This document shows positions 23,240-29,809 of a stretch of DNA of 30,749 bases, piece after piece. The position numbers were made by a program, and so were the translations under genes. Each line of letters opens with the position of its first letter. Within the stretch, counting starts at the first letter, position 1. The DNA is from a virus. The notes beneath the pieces are model-generated. The model ran no database searches and was not told the origin of the DNA. It was given only the letters and a program-made list of their open reading frames with translations. Location: positions 1 to 30,749 of IMG/VR virus record IMGVR_UViG_3300031601_000018. One strand, 5' to 3'.

Positions 23240-24016
23240 TTACTGGCGAGCTTCGGGGTCGTAGAACTCGACCAATCCCAGCGCGTTGAGAATCCCTTCT
23301 TCCGTATGCGCTATCGCAGTTCCAAAACCGTCAAACAAACCGTACTGCAATAGTTTCAACCCGCGCTGTTTGGCTGCGGCCCTGCATCGAATATTGAAAG
23401 TCTTCGAGCCAGTCCATGTGAAAACCTGCGCATCGAACTCATCGGGCAACGCCCAATACAGATCGATATGCCAGTCGCCGTTTGTCTTTGACTTAAACAA
23501 GCCCAATGTCTTTTTCTTGCCGTCTGCGGTAATTTCCACCAATGGCGCTTTGAAACAACGCCTTCGAGACAACTCATTCGGAAGCTTGGATTCGATAACG
23601 ATGTCGATATCGCTGACCATTTTTGCTTGCCGCCGTATCGAACCAACAATGAGCAGCTTTGGCAGTTTGCCGAAAAGAGCTTCGACTGCGCACAAAAATT
23701 CGTTGGCTACCTTTTCAGCCGTTACCCGCGAACGCGGATCTTGCTTGCGCCTATGTAACCCTGCAGGTCTAGTCTGCGAATCGCCGAATCCGACTGCAGC
23801 CCCTTCTTCGGCAGCGGTGCCGAAAAATTCAAACTCGCGGCGATTGCCTTTTTTACCCATGAGCAGCCCCCTCTGTTCTTCCGCTTGACGGAAGCACTCG
23901 TTACACAACAAAACACCTTCGACACTCATTACGACGCCGGGCCAGGTTCTGCAGACTTCACACATGAGGTCTTCTTGCACAGGCACGTCATTGCCGGAAT
24001 GCGTACGTTCTGCCAT
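23240..24016 (-). CDS. DNA polymerase X-like nucleotidyltransferase with N-terminal zinc motif
   Basis: 258 aa; ATG 24016 follows AAAGGAGAAGAAG. Residues 19-41 have a CEVC...CNEC pair. Residues about 95-258 match the palm and thumb of polymerase X: VGSIRRQAKMVSDIDIVIES (GSxRR at 125-129, catalytic Asp137 and Asp139), WHIDLYW with the third Asp185, then FTWTGSKTFNIR (TGS near 202-204, used for dNTP binding), AAAKQRGLKLLQYGLFD, and TEEGILNALGLVEFYDPEAR at the end. These enzymes add nucleotides in gap repair or end processing. The N-terminal lyase/HhH region of cellular polymerase X is absent and replaced by the cysteine module. All three catalytic carboxylates are present, so activity is plausible. 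Substrate and role in the phage are unknown. Confidence 0.88.
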   Translation of the reverse strand: MAERTHSGNDVPVQEDLMCEVCRTWPGVVMSVEGVLLCNECFRQAEEQRGLLMGKKGNRREFEFFGTAAEEGAAVGFGDSQTRPAGLHRRKQDPRSRVTAEKVANEFLCAVEALFGKLPKLLIVGSIRRQAKMVSDIDIVIESKLPNELSRRRCFKAPLVEITADGKKKTLGLFKSKTNGDWHIDLYWALPDEFDAQVFTWTGSKTFNIRCRAAAKQRGLKLLQYGLFDGFGTAIAHTEEGILNALGLVEFYDPEARQ

Positions 24017-24064
24017 CTTCTTCTCCTTTCACACCGATTTCTCGGCGGGCTGTGAACTCCTTTA

Positions 24065-24085
24065 GAAAGGCGCTTTACGCCTTTC
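24065..24085. repeat. Intergenic hairpin
   Basis: Perfect 8-bp stem GAAAGGCG / CGCCTTTC with a 5-nt loop, between the 24112 and 23240 genes and just before the latter's leader. No clear T-tract on the minus strand. Same placement as other hairpins in this block. Confidence 0.6.
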
Positions 24086-24111
24086 CGAGCAATCCGCAAC
24101 CACACGGCGCT

Positions 24112-24345
24112 CTACAACAGCACACAAACGATGTCATCGTTTCCGTCAACATATACGTGAGTGAACTTGAATCGTGCAGCGAGGATCGCCGGAAATTTTT
24201 CCCTAATATGCTCATCGAATCTGAGATGCTCATCAACCCCTTCTGCCACCTTGTTGGCGGCGTCCTTCATTGCCCAATCGGCGCCTTCGATAATAATCAC
24301 TGGCGGGTCGTTTTCAGTTCTGGGCTCCCGTTTGTAGAATCGCAT
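24112..24345 (-). CDS. Small unknown protein, 77 aa
   Basis: ATG 24345 follows AAAGGAGAAGAAGA; the longer frame to 24642 overlaps the next gene and is rejected. Acidic product with a strand PPVIIIEGADWAM, a helix (AANKVAEGVDEHLRFDEHIR) and a final strand pair (FKFTHVYVDGNDDIVCVLL). Fold alpha/beta, no family recognised. Confidence 0.65.
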   Translation of the reverse strand: MRFYKREPRTENDPPVIIIEGADWAMKDAANKVAEGVDEHLRFDEHIREKFPAILAARFKFTHVYVDGNDDIVCVLL

Positions 24346-24375
24346 TCTTCTTCTCCTTTCGTAACCTCGTAACTG

Positions 24376-24430
24376 GGTTGAACTCCGGCAGACGCACGAT
24401 CCGCAGACCGTGCGCCCAAGCAACTCAACC
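24376..24430 (-). repeat. Structured intergenic element, copy 1
   Basis: Outer stem GGTTGA/TCAACC encloses an inner stem GCACG/CGTGC. On the minus strand it reads TTGAGTTGCTTGG, inner hairpin, then GGAGTTCAA, starting at the stop of the 24425 gene. The outer sequences are shared with 24957-25008. Sits between a stop codon and the next gene's leader. Confidence 0.6.
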
Positions 24431-24838
24431 TTCCAACTGATTTGGGTGCAGCGCATAAATGAAAGTTTCTTTCGTCTGCAACGGCCGCACGTCATGCATG
24501 TACGCAACCGCCGCGACCTCGCCTTCGCCGTACATAGACACGCGCCATGCCAGCTTTTGCACCGGGCGATAGATGTACCAAATGTCCAAATCGCCCTCAA
24601 GCTGGAACGCGAGGACTGTGTTGCCTTCATGAACGTCGGCATCCCACAACTGCACCAGTCGCAGAAACGCTTTCAACGCCGCTTCGCGGGCCGCACCATG
24701 CGCACAAAAGTCATCGGCGTTCTGGAGCATTCTGCGGACTTCGGACATCCCGTCTGCATCTTTAAGCGCCAGCCCGATCATCTGGAAAACACGCTTGCCA
24801 TGCTCAACGAAGAACTTTTCTTGCCACGTTTTTGCCAC
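24425..24838 (-). CDS. Unknown protein, 137 aa
   Basis: GTG 24838 with AGGAGG five nt ahead. N-terminal half helical (WQEKFFVEHGKRVFQMIGL, MSEVRRMLQNADDF), C-terminal half with strands (EGDLDIWYIYRPVQKLAWR, EGEVAAVAYMHDVRPL). No family recognised. It overlaps the 3' end of the small membrane-protein frame by 35 nt. Confidence 0.7.
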   Translation of the reverse strand: MAKTWQEKFFVEHGKRVFQMIGLALKDADGMSEVRRMLQNADDFCAHGAAREAALKAFLRLVQLWDADVHEGNTVLAFQLEGDLDIWYIYRPVQKLAWRVSMYGEGEVAAVAYMHDVRPLQTKETFIYALHPNQLEG

Positions 24839-24938
24839 CTTCTCCTCCTTTTCGCATTACGCGAATTACGATAACGCAGACGAAAAAAATACCCGTAATG
24901 CAAATCGTTGCATCTACGAGCATCTCTCTCTGCGTCAT
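24804..24938 (-). CDS. Possible small membrane protein, 44 aa
   Basis: ATG 24938 follows AGAAGAAGAAG, a variant of the common leader that lacks the GGAG core. Residues 10-28 form one clear membrane helix (ATICITGIFFVCVIVIRVM) with a basic, positive tail (RKGGEGGK), so the C-terminus probably faces the cytoplasm. The frame ends inside the next gene. Short and the ribosome site is weak, hence only moderate confidence. Confidence 0.45.
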   Translation of the reverse strand: MTQREMLVDATICITGIFFVCVIVIRVMRKGGEGGKNVARKVLR

Positions 24939-24956
24939 CTTCTTCTTCTAATGTTC

Positions 24957-25008
24957 GTTTGAACTCCAGCGGTCGCACCGATTTACGATGCGACCAAGCA
25001 ACTCAAAC
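24957..25008 (-). repeat. Structured intergenic element, copy 2
   Basis: Outer stem GTTTGA/TCAAAC and inner perfect 7-bp stem GGTCGCA/TGCGACC with an 11-nt loop. Shares TTGAGTTGCTTGG and GGAGTTCAA (minus strand) with 24376-24430, and 16 identical bases (GATTTACGATGCGACC) with 26994-27009. The inner stems of copies 1 and 2 differ in sequence but keep pairing. Confidence 0.65.
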
Positions 25009-25036
25009 TAAGATTTGCAGTACCACTCGATACGGG

Positions 25037-25519
25037 TTACGCAGCCGCTTTCGCGGGAACGCCCAGCTTCGCGCACTTGTTGGTGTAATGCGAAATAGCG
25101 CCCGCATAATCGTCCACGTGCTGCTCCGCCACTTGCAACCAGATGCGAACTTGGCCGACCCACGCGGGCGGAATCAGCGAAGTCTTGATCCGCAAAACGC
25201 CGCCGCATTCAGTCAACTGTTTGGGAGTGTGAATGCCGTTCGGCATCACAACCACTTCCGCGTTCAACGCGATGCCCATGATCTTCATCTGCATCAAGAA
25301 CTCGGCCCAGGTTTTTTCGTCGGTCACTCTGAACTGAACAACCGCGCCCACGCCTTTGTCGGCGAACATGGTGAAGTAGGTCCAATTTTTCACTTCCAAC
25401 CGACCCCGAAATGTCTGATTCGCTTGCGCGGAGAATTTTTGTCCAGTGAAGTGTGTCGCAACCAGGTTACGAGTACCGTTGGCCTTTTTTCCGCGCAACA
25501 TGATTCTTACTTCTTTCAT
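25037..25519 (-). CDS. Unknown protein, 160 aa
   Basis: ATG 25519 follows AAGGAGAAGAAGA; the frame to 26050 is a shadow of the next gene. N-terminal basic start (KEVRIMLRGKKANGTRN), a beta-strand pair (FRGRLEVKNWTYFTMF), GVGAVVQFRVTDEKTWAEFL, and a C-terminal helix (GQVRIWLQVAEQHVDDYAGA). Soluble; no family recognised. Confidence 0.7.
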   Translation of the reverse strand: MKEVRIMLRGKKANGTRNLVATHFTGQKFSAQANQTFRGRLEVKNWTYFTMFADKGVGAVVQFRVTDEKTWAEFLMQMKIMGIALNAEVVVMPNGIHTPKQLTECGGVLRIKTSLIPPAWVGQVRIWLQVAEQHVDDYAGAISHYTNKCAKLGVPAKAAA

Positions 25520-25581
25520 TCTTCTTCTCCTTCGCAGCCTTTCGGCTGGGTGTTGAGTACGCTTATGCGGACTCAAGAAAA

Positions 25582-25601
25582 CCCGGGACCTGTGTCCCGG
25601 G
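25582..25601. repeat. Intergenic hairpin
   Basis: Perfect 8-bp stem CCCGGGAC/GTCCCGGG with a CTGT loop, 25 nt after the stop of the 25627 gene in transcription order. A second small stem (CAGCC/GGCTG) lies at 25535-25548, right before the next gene's leader. No T-tract. Confidence 0.65.
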
Positions 25602-25626
25602 CAATCCTCAATCCGTAGCAGGTAAC

Positions 25627-26313
25627 TTAGACGCCGGCGACCAGCATCTTTTTGCGCCGAAGAGCCAGGCCCTCGGCCAACTCCGTCGAACCGGTGATCG
25701 CGAACCCGGCGAGACCGCCGTCTTGCACCCGCAGGATCGCGATGTTGACAGGGGCTTCGTTCGCACCCAGTTGGAACGGGGCCGCCATTTCGACGACCGG
25801 CACGAAAGCAGCAGTGCCCGATTCGATACCGCCCGCCGTCAGCGCCACGCCGATCCAGCCTTTGGTTTCTCCGGCGATCGGAACGAATGCTTCTTTCATG
25901 GTGTCCTTGTTCGCTTTGAGGAAACGACCGGCCAACTTTTTCACAGCCGCCTGATGCGCTTCTTCGGCCGTCTGGTTTTTCTTCGGCTTCGTCGCACGCT
26001 TCGGAAGTGCGGCAGCCAACGCCGTGAACATCGGTTGCGCTTCCACGCACATTGCAATGAACGCCTTTTTGCTCGTCTTGACGCGCTTGGGCGCTTGCAG
26101 TGTGTAGTAGTCTTCGACCACCGCTGCGATCGTCGCGCCGGCAGTGGCGGTAACGATCTTCAACACTTCGACCGCATCCCGCATGACCAACTCGATCACT
26201 TCGGGTTTGCCGTCCGTCGTAGCCGCCGGGGGAGTAGCAGTCTTGCTGCCCTTGCCTTTGGCATTGGCGGAATTGGGGTCACGAACGACAGTCTGGTTCT
26301 TGGGTTTACTCAT
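25627..26313 (-). CDS. Unknown protein, 228 aa
   Basis: ATG 26313 follows AAGGAGAAGAATC; the frame to 26397 has no better site. Residues 1-40 are disordered, Lys/Thr/Pro-rich. Residues 45-110 are helical (PEVIELVMRDAVEVLKIVTA). A Lys-rich linker (KRATKPKKNQTAEEAHQ) follows. Residues 140-228 contain a hydrophobic beta-rich part (GWIGVALTAGGIESGTAAFV, VNIAILRVQDGGLAGFAITG). No family recognised; the Ala/Gly-rich second half could be a globular domain without cysteines. Confidence 0.7.
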   Translation of the reverse strand: MSKPKNQTVVRDPNSANAKGKGSKTATPPAATTDGKPEVIELVMRDAVEVLKIVTATAGATIAAVVEDYYTLQAPKRVKTSKKAFIAMCVEAQPMFTALAAALPKRATKPKKNQTAEEAHQAAVKKLAGRFLKANKDTMKEAFVPIAGETKGWIGVALTAGGIESGTAAFVPVVEMAAPFQLGANEAPVNIAILRVQDGGLAGFAITGSTELAEGLALRRKKMLVAGV

Positions 26314-26448
26314 GATTCTTCTCCTTGAGAAATGAACACTTGTCACGAAATGTGACTCAAGCTCGTGCACCCCGTACGATCTTGCGGAGGCGCACACTGC
26401 ATGCGCTACCGTAAAACCGGATGGCTATTTGGAAAGGTTATCGAATCT

Positions 26449-26652
26449 TCATTTTTTGCTTCCTTTTTCGATGGACTGATTTGCTTTGTTCTGCGCTTTA
26501 TCACGGATGGCCAAAGTGTTTTCTTTGTACCGACCGCGAATTTTTTGCGTGCGAACTCCGCGTGCAGTGCCCGCTTGATAAGTGATTACCGCAACCACCT
26601 GACCGTCAATCGTCTCAAGACGACCGTTGATCGGTTTCTTCGGATCCTTCAT
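26449..26652 (-). CDS. Small basic protein, 67 aa
   Basis: ATG 26652 has GAGGTG about 7 nt upstream, so it is preferred over the frame to 26736. Basic product with strands (INGRLETIDGQVVAVITYQA), then RGVRTQKIRGRYKENTL and a Lys/Gln-rich tail. Might bind nucleic acid; unrecognised. Confidence 0.55.
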   Translation of the reverse strand: MKDPKKPINGRLETIDGQVVAVITYQAGTARGVRTQKIRGRYKENTLAIRDKAQNKANQSIEKGSKK

Positions 26653-26696
26653 TGCAGCACCTCGCAAAATTATTTGAAGCCGCGCCGTAAGGTTGT

Positions 26697-26945
26697 TTAG
26701 TCGTCTAACCTCATCAGATCCTCTGGCAGAAAACAAAAAAGGTTGCGGCTCATGCCAAACCGCAACGCCCTTTTCACAGTAGAGAAAACCTGCTTTGTAC
26801 CCCAGCCTTTAAGCCGGTAACCCTTTGGCCGTTTCTCAATCTCAAATTGCACTAGCCCTTTTTCATTGGAAACGCTGAGAAGCTCGGGGTTTGAATTGTC
26901 TAAATTGCAAAACCCGATTATCTTGTTCTCATCAAGAGCAAACAC
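26697..26945 (-). CDS. Possible small protein, 82 aa
   Basis: GTG 26945 without a good ribosome site. The reading frame is compact and has a plausible fold: strands at LVQFEIEKRPKGYRLKGWGT and a helix at VFSTVKRALRFGMSRN. It ends 45 nt before the next gene. Coding is likely from composition and position, but start and existence are uncertain. Confidence 0.45.
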   Translation of the reverse strand: MFALDENKIIGFCNLDNSNPELLSVSNEKGLVQFEIEKRPKGYRLKGWGTKQVFSTVKRALRFGMSRNLFCFLPEDLMRLDD

Positions 26946-26968
26946 TATTTACACTTTTTGCATGCAGT

Positions 26969-27014
26969 AACTCCCACTCAGTCTTTCGACCGGGATTTAC
27001 GATGCGACCTCAAA
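26969..27014 (-). repeat. Structured intergenic element, degenerate copy 3
   Basis: Carries 16 bases identical to copy 2 (GATTTACGATGCGACC at 26994-27009) and the flanking AACTCC and CTCAAA, but the partner of the inner stem is altered (GTCTTTCGACC), so pairing is poor. Lies at the edge of the minus-strand gene block. Confidence 0.45.
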
Positions 27015-27041
27015 TAATTTTACGAACTGAAAAACAATAAC

Positions 27042-27065
27042 CGGGGGGCCGTTTCCGATCCCCCG
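27042..27065. repeat. Hairpin upstream of plus-strand gene
   Basis: CGGGGG / CCCCCG stem with a 12-nt loop, followed 22 nt later on the plus strand by AAGGAG. Same placement, hairpin then leader, as on the minus strand. Confidence 0.5.
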
Positions 27066-27100
27066 ATTACCGCTTCGTTCATCTAAGGAGAAAAAGAAGA

Positions 27101-27382
27101 ATGACTTATTCAGCAGGCTCGCCGTTTCCGGATCATCGTCTGACCACCAACAAGTATTGTGCAGTCTGTTTTCAGTTTGTGAGAAACCTCCTCGGCCCTT
27201 CGCTCTGCCTTTCGGCCACGATTCGATCACATGCAAAATATTCTTTGCATGTGATGGAGGATACAAACTTGAAAAACGTGTCGACTGTTTTTCACTTTGT
27301 CAGCTTTCCCGCGATCAAGAAAAAGAATCAAGGCCCCTCAGCCTTTCCGTCATCCAGGGAACTATCCCTTTTTTTCGTCTGA
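27101..27382 (+). CDS. Possible plus-strand small gene, 93 aa
   Basis: ATG 27101 follows AAGGAGAAAAAGAAGA, nearly the same leader as eight minus-strand genes, which is the main support. The product has one CAVC pair, is basic and polar, and shows no known family. A 12-bp inverted repeat at 27226-27255, then GGAGG and TTG 27270 in the same frame, suggests an alternative shorter product. A hairpin with seven T overlaps its 3' end. Competing minus-strand frame 27266-26997 has no ribosome site. It would be divergent to the 26945 gene. Confidence 0.45.
   Translation: MTYSAGSPFPDHRLTTNKYCAVCFQFVRNLLGPSLCLSATIRSHAKYSLHVMEDTNLKNVSTVFHFVSFPAIKKKNQGPSAFPSSRELSLFFV
27226..27255. repeat. Perfect 12-bp inverted repeat
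   Basis: ATCACATGCAAA and TTTGCATGTGAT separated by six bases. It may be a protein-binding operator or an mRNA hairpin; GGAGG follows it directly on the plus strand (27256-27260). Confidence 0.6.
27356..27375 (+). terminator. Short terminator-like hairpin, plus strand
   Basis: AGGGA-ACTA-TCCCT followed by seven T (27369-27375). It overlaps the end of the possible plus-strand gene. The stem is only five bp, so activity is uncertain. Confidence 0.45.
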
Positions 27383-27690
27383 GAATTCTCATTCTCATTT
27401 CGTCTTATTTTGGATTGCAGTTTGAAAGTGATCGCCTTACAAATCCAAAATCGGGCGGCGGACTCTTTACTTTCCCAAATCATTTAGGTTTTTATTGAGG
27501 GTTTTCAGCCACCGTACCTCTTGGCTCTCTGATTTGGTTCGCGGGGTTTATGGTTCAAAACCACCAAACCCTTTGAGTATAAAGGATTTGAATGAAAAAG
27601 AAGCCCTTCGAGTAGGGTTAAGGACACTTGTATTGTAGGGTATTTATAGGTAAATGCAAGATATTTTTTACTTTGTAAACGTATGATATT

Positions 27691-27780
27691 ATAGGGGATT
27701 TTAGGACGTGCTGCTAAGTAGTTGATATTACAAGAAACTTTTATTTGGGCGGCTAAGTAGTTGATTATAAAAGGGATTTT
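27691..27780. repeat. Imperfect direct repeat pair
   Basis: GCTAAGTAGTTGAT occurs at 27713-27726 and 27752-27765, 39 bp apart. The pair is flanked by ATAGGGGATTTT (27691-27702) and AAAAGGGATTTT (27769-27780) in an AT-rich stretch. Iteron-like, function unknown. Confidence 0.6.
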
Positions 27781-28422
27781 GCAAAATAAATAGGGTTGTA
27801 AATGGTTGAAATCGTTGGTGTTTTTGAGGGTAGCAAGAGAGGCAGCCAGGGTAGGGTAAGAAGGTGGGAAAGGTAGGAGTAAGGAAAAAAGGATTCATGG
27901 CGCCCTGGGGCATCCTGTGAGCAGCCATAGGGTAGCAAAAGGGTAGCAATAGCAGAGAAAGCAGAGACGGACGTAGGAAATCGGTAAAGGCCATAAAGCA
28001 AAAGAAATCGTGTTGAGCAAGCAAGGAACAACGCAGTAAATAGCAAGGAGCGCACGCAAAAATCGCAGTACCCTGACAGCGGAATAAACGCTACCCAGTT
28101 CCAATCGTTAAATGCTGTACCAGTGTCGAGTAGTCTACATAACCGGCTTGGCTCGCCTTCTTCAATTACTAGACTCAGCAAACACAACCACTTCGAAACT
28201 CAACCGCCTGTGTCCAACACCAAGCCAACCGCCTGCATCGAAATAACCGCCGCTCCTCGCTTACCAGTTACCGCCACACCCAAACACACACAGCACTCCT
28301 CAATTTGAGACTTAGGTGCTGGCATCTCCTCTATGTGGGAGACGGGTGGGATGACGTCGATCTGGATGGGTCCATGAAGGGTCGAACAGTCTCACGCTCA
28401 AAATCGTGAACGTGTACTGCAT

Positions 28423-28763
28423 CTCACCTTGCCCTTTCTCACCTCACCTTTGCTTTACTGAACGGGCGGGCTTCACCTTATGGGGGGGGCCTAAAAATCA
28501 CTGGGATATCTCACCCGTGCCTGCAAACTATTCCTGCACTTGCCTGCACCTTATAAAGGACGGGCCATGAAGCACTTTGCTGCGCCTTCAACTTTTTCTG
28601 TTACGTACCGCTGCAGATCCCGACACACACGCTTTATTCTTATCTCACCTGAGGACTCACCTCGAACCAAAACCAGAACCGGAACCCGCGACTGATTCTA
28701 TACGCAGCCAGCAGCCAGCAGTACCGGAACGCACCTTCAACCACAACGGGAACGCGCCTCACC
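28423..28763. repeat. Cluster of CTCACC and CCTGCA hexamers
   Basis: CTCACC occurs seven times, at 28423, 28438, 28443, 28510, 28644, 28656 and 28758, all in the same orientation. CCTGCA occurs at 28520, 28533 and 28543. A GAACC-type repeat run lies at about 28664-28688. In 340 bases a given hexamer is expected much less than once, so the CTCACC clustering is not random, though C-rich composition contributes. Confidence 0.55.
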
Positions 28764-29055
28764 TGCGAGCGCCACGTGGGATTGCTCCTACACCCTCGGT
28801 GGTCCGGGAGATACGGGGGTAGACGCTAACATTCGAGGGTACGCTTTGAGAGGTTGGGTAGGGGAGGGTGTGCTTCTATAAAGGGAAGGACTTTATACGT
28901 TGACTTGAACCGCCTGGTTCGGGCATCGGGCTTGTTTCCTACTTCTGCGCGTTATGTGTATACGTACGCTATGCAGTTCATTCTCTGCTATGTGTTATTC
29001 CGTTGTAAGGGGGTTTTACTTTATGACTTCCCAAGCCGCGAATCATCGGCTTTCA

Positions 29056-29328
29056 TCAATCGTTCCGCTGAAGGTGCCGTTGAACATACCCTTCGTTAAA
29101 TCCGTCGTCAAATCCCGCCTTGTAGCCCTTCCCCTTCCCGTTTTCAGTTGCCGTCGCAATGCACACCGGGCATGGATTGATCGACACTACCCCTGTATCT
29201 GGGTGGAAGCTGCCCGTGAGCTTGCTATCGCATTCGCCACAATGCGCTGTGATTGTGATCTTTCCAAGGACAAAGCCAAGCGCCACAGCGAACGTGACCA
29301 CTAGTGAAACAGCGATTATGTAGTCCAT
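29056..29328 (-). CDS. Membrane-anchored zinc-ribbon-like protein, 90 aa
   Basis: ATG 29328 follows AAGGGGG. One N-terminal membrane helix (IIAVSLVVTFAVALGFVLG, residues 4-22), then two cysteine pairs CGEC (about 30-33) and CPVC (about 53-56) forming a likely zinc ribbon. The tail has a Gly/aromatic repeat (KGYKAGFDDGFNEGYVQ), resembling short G-x-x-x-G-[YF] tails in phage small proteins. Last gene of its operon; the gene-poor region follows. Family unknown. Confidence 0.75.
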   Translation of the reverse strand: MDYIIAVSLVVTFAVALGFVLGKITITAHCGECDSKLTGSFHPDTGVVSINPCPVCIATATENGKGKGYKAGFDDGFNEGYVQRHLQRND

Positions 29329-29340
29329 GGTTCCCCCTTG

Positions 29341-29514
29341 TTATGAACGGCAGTCGATAATCTCCGCACGCAGACGCTTGATTTCGTCTGCCTGTGCGGC
29401 ACAATGAGCGAGAAGCATGGCCGGATAAGTGTCGGGGGTGTGGTGTTCATACGCCTTTCGTATTCTTACCAGCTCATTGTCAAGTAGCAGCATTTTGTCA
29501 ACATGCTTGCTCAT
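29341..29514 (-). CDS. Small helical protein, 57 aa
   Basis: ATG 29514 lies inside the end of the preceding gene (17-nt overlap) with a G-rich stretch upstream; the longer frame to 29625 is a shadow. Two helices (VDKMLLLDNELVRIRKAYEH, AHCAAQADEIKRLRAEI), possibly coiled-coil. Twelve nt before the next gene. Unrecognised. Confidence 0.6.
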   Translation of the reverse strand: MSKHVDKMLLLDNELVRIRKAYEHHTPDTYPAMLLAHCAAQADEIKRLRAEIIDCRS

Positions 29515-29761
29515 TCCCCCCCACTGGCCGGAACTCAGCCGGTGCCGTTTGTACAAGCGCAACCACCCGTTCGCCGGCGACCATCTTAGTAACTCTGACC
29601 TCCGGCACCAATTGCACCGTCTCAATCAAAGTGTCCTTGAGACGCTTTCCTTTGAGGTACACCCCGCCACTTCCAGCGGTCGTGAACGGCGCACCAACCG
29701 CCAGGTCGTGCAGTGGGGTGGTTCCATACGACGGAACAATCTTCACGTGAAACTCTACCAT
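29498..29761 (-). CDS. Unknown small protein, 87 aa
   Basis: ATG 29761 with AGGAG about 7 nt upstream. Beta-rich (VEFHVKIVPSYGTTPLHDL, AGSGGVYLKGKRLKDTLIET, VRVTKMVAGERVVALVQTA). No cysteine pairs, no membrane helix. It overlaps the next gene. No family recognised. Confidence 0.7.
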   Translation of the reverse strand: MVEFHVKIVPSYGTTPLHDLAVGAPFTTAGSGGVYLKGKRLKDTLIETVQLVPEVRVTKMVAGERVVALVQTAPAEFRPVGGNEQAC

Positions 29762-29809
29762 TTGATTCTCCTGTCCCGGGCCTTGTCCGGAACTTGTCTG
29801 TTTTCGCCA

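Larger units (their letters stand above)
27383..29055. other. 1.67-kb region without a convincing gene
   Basis: No frame here has both a good ribosome site and a protein-like composition. The plus strand is AT-rich at 27560-27800, purine-rich with repeated GGGTAGCAA (27828, 27930, 27941) to about 28080, then turns C-rich and G-poor from about 28140 to 28310. After that there is a CTCACC repeat cluster (28423-28763) and an eight-G run (28482-28489). A 7-bp hairpin TATAAAG/CTTTATA is at 28877-28897. Such a gene-poor, strand-skewed interval between operons is compatible with a replication origin, a packaging site or a regulatory leader, but none is proven. I found no tRNA or CRISPR array. Confidence 0.6.

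Noticed and set aside
25037-26050. Long minus-strand frame of 337 codons
   Set aside because: Its first two thirds run out of frame through the 25627-26313 gene and are Arg/Gly-rich; only the part after ATG 25519, with a proper leader, looks coding.
26997-27266. 89-codon minus-strand frame opposite the plus-strand gene
   Set aside because: TTG start without ribosome site; the plus strand has a strong shared leader instead. Not fully excluded.
27765-28187. 140-codon hydrophobic minus-strand frame
   Set aside because: Starts at TTG without a ribosome site; the Leu/Ser/Phe-rich product is explained by the pyrimidine-rich strand. Another frame over the same bases looks alike.
28320-28450. Possible tRNA-like segment (GGGTCGAACAG)
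   Set aside because: I could not form acceptor, D and anticodon stems around it on either strand.
28567-28695. 42-codon plus-strand frame with AAAGGA before ATG
   Set aside because: The ribosome site is fair, but the product is low-complexity and Arg/Thr-rich, produced by the repeated ACC motifs; no other support.
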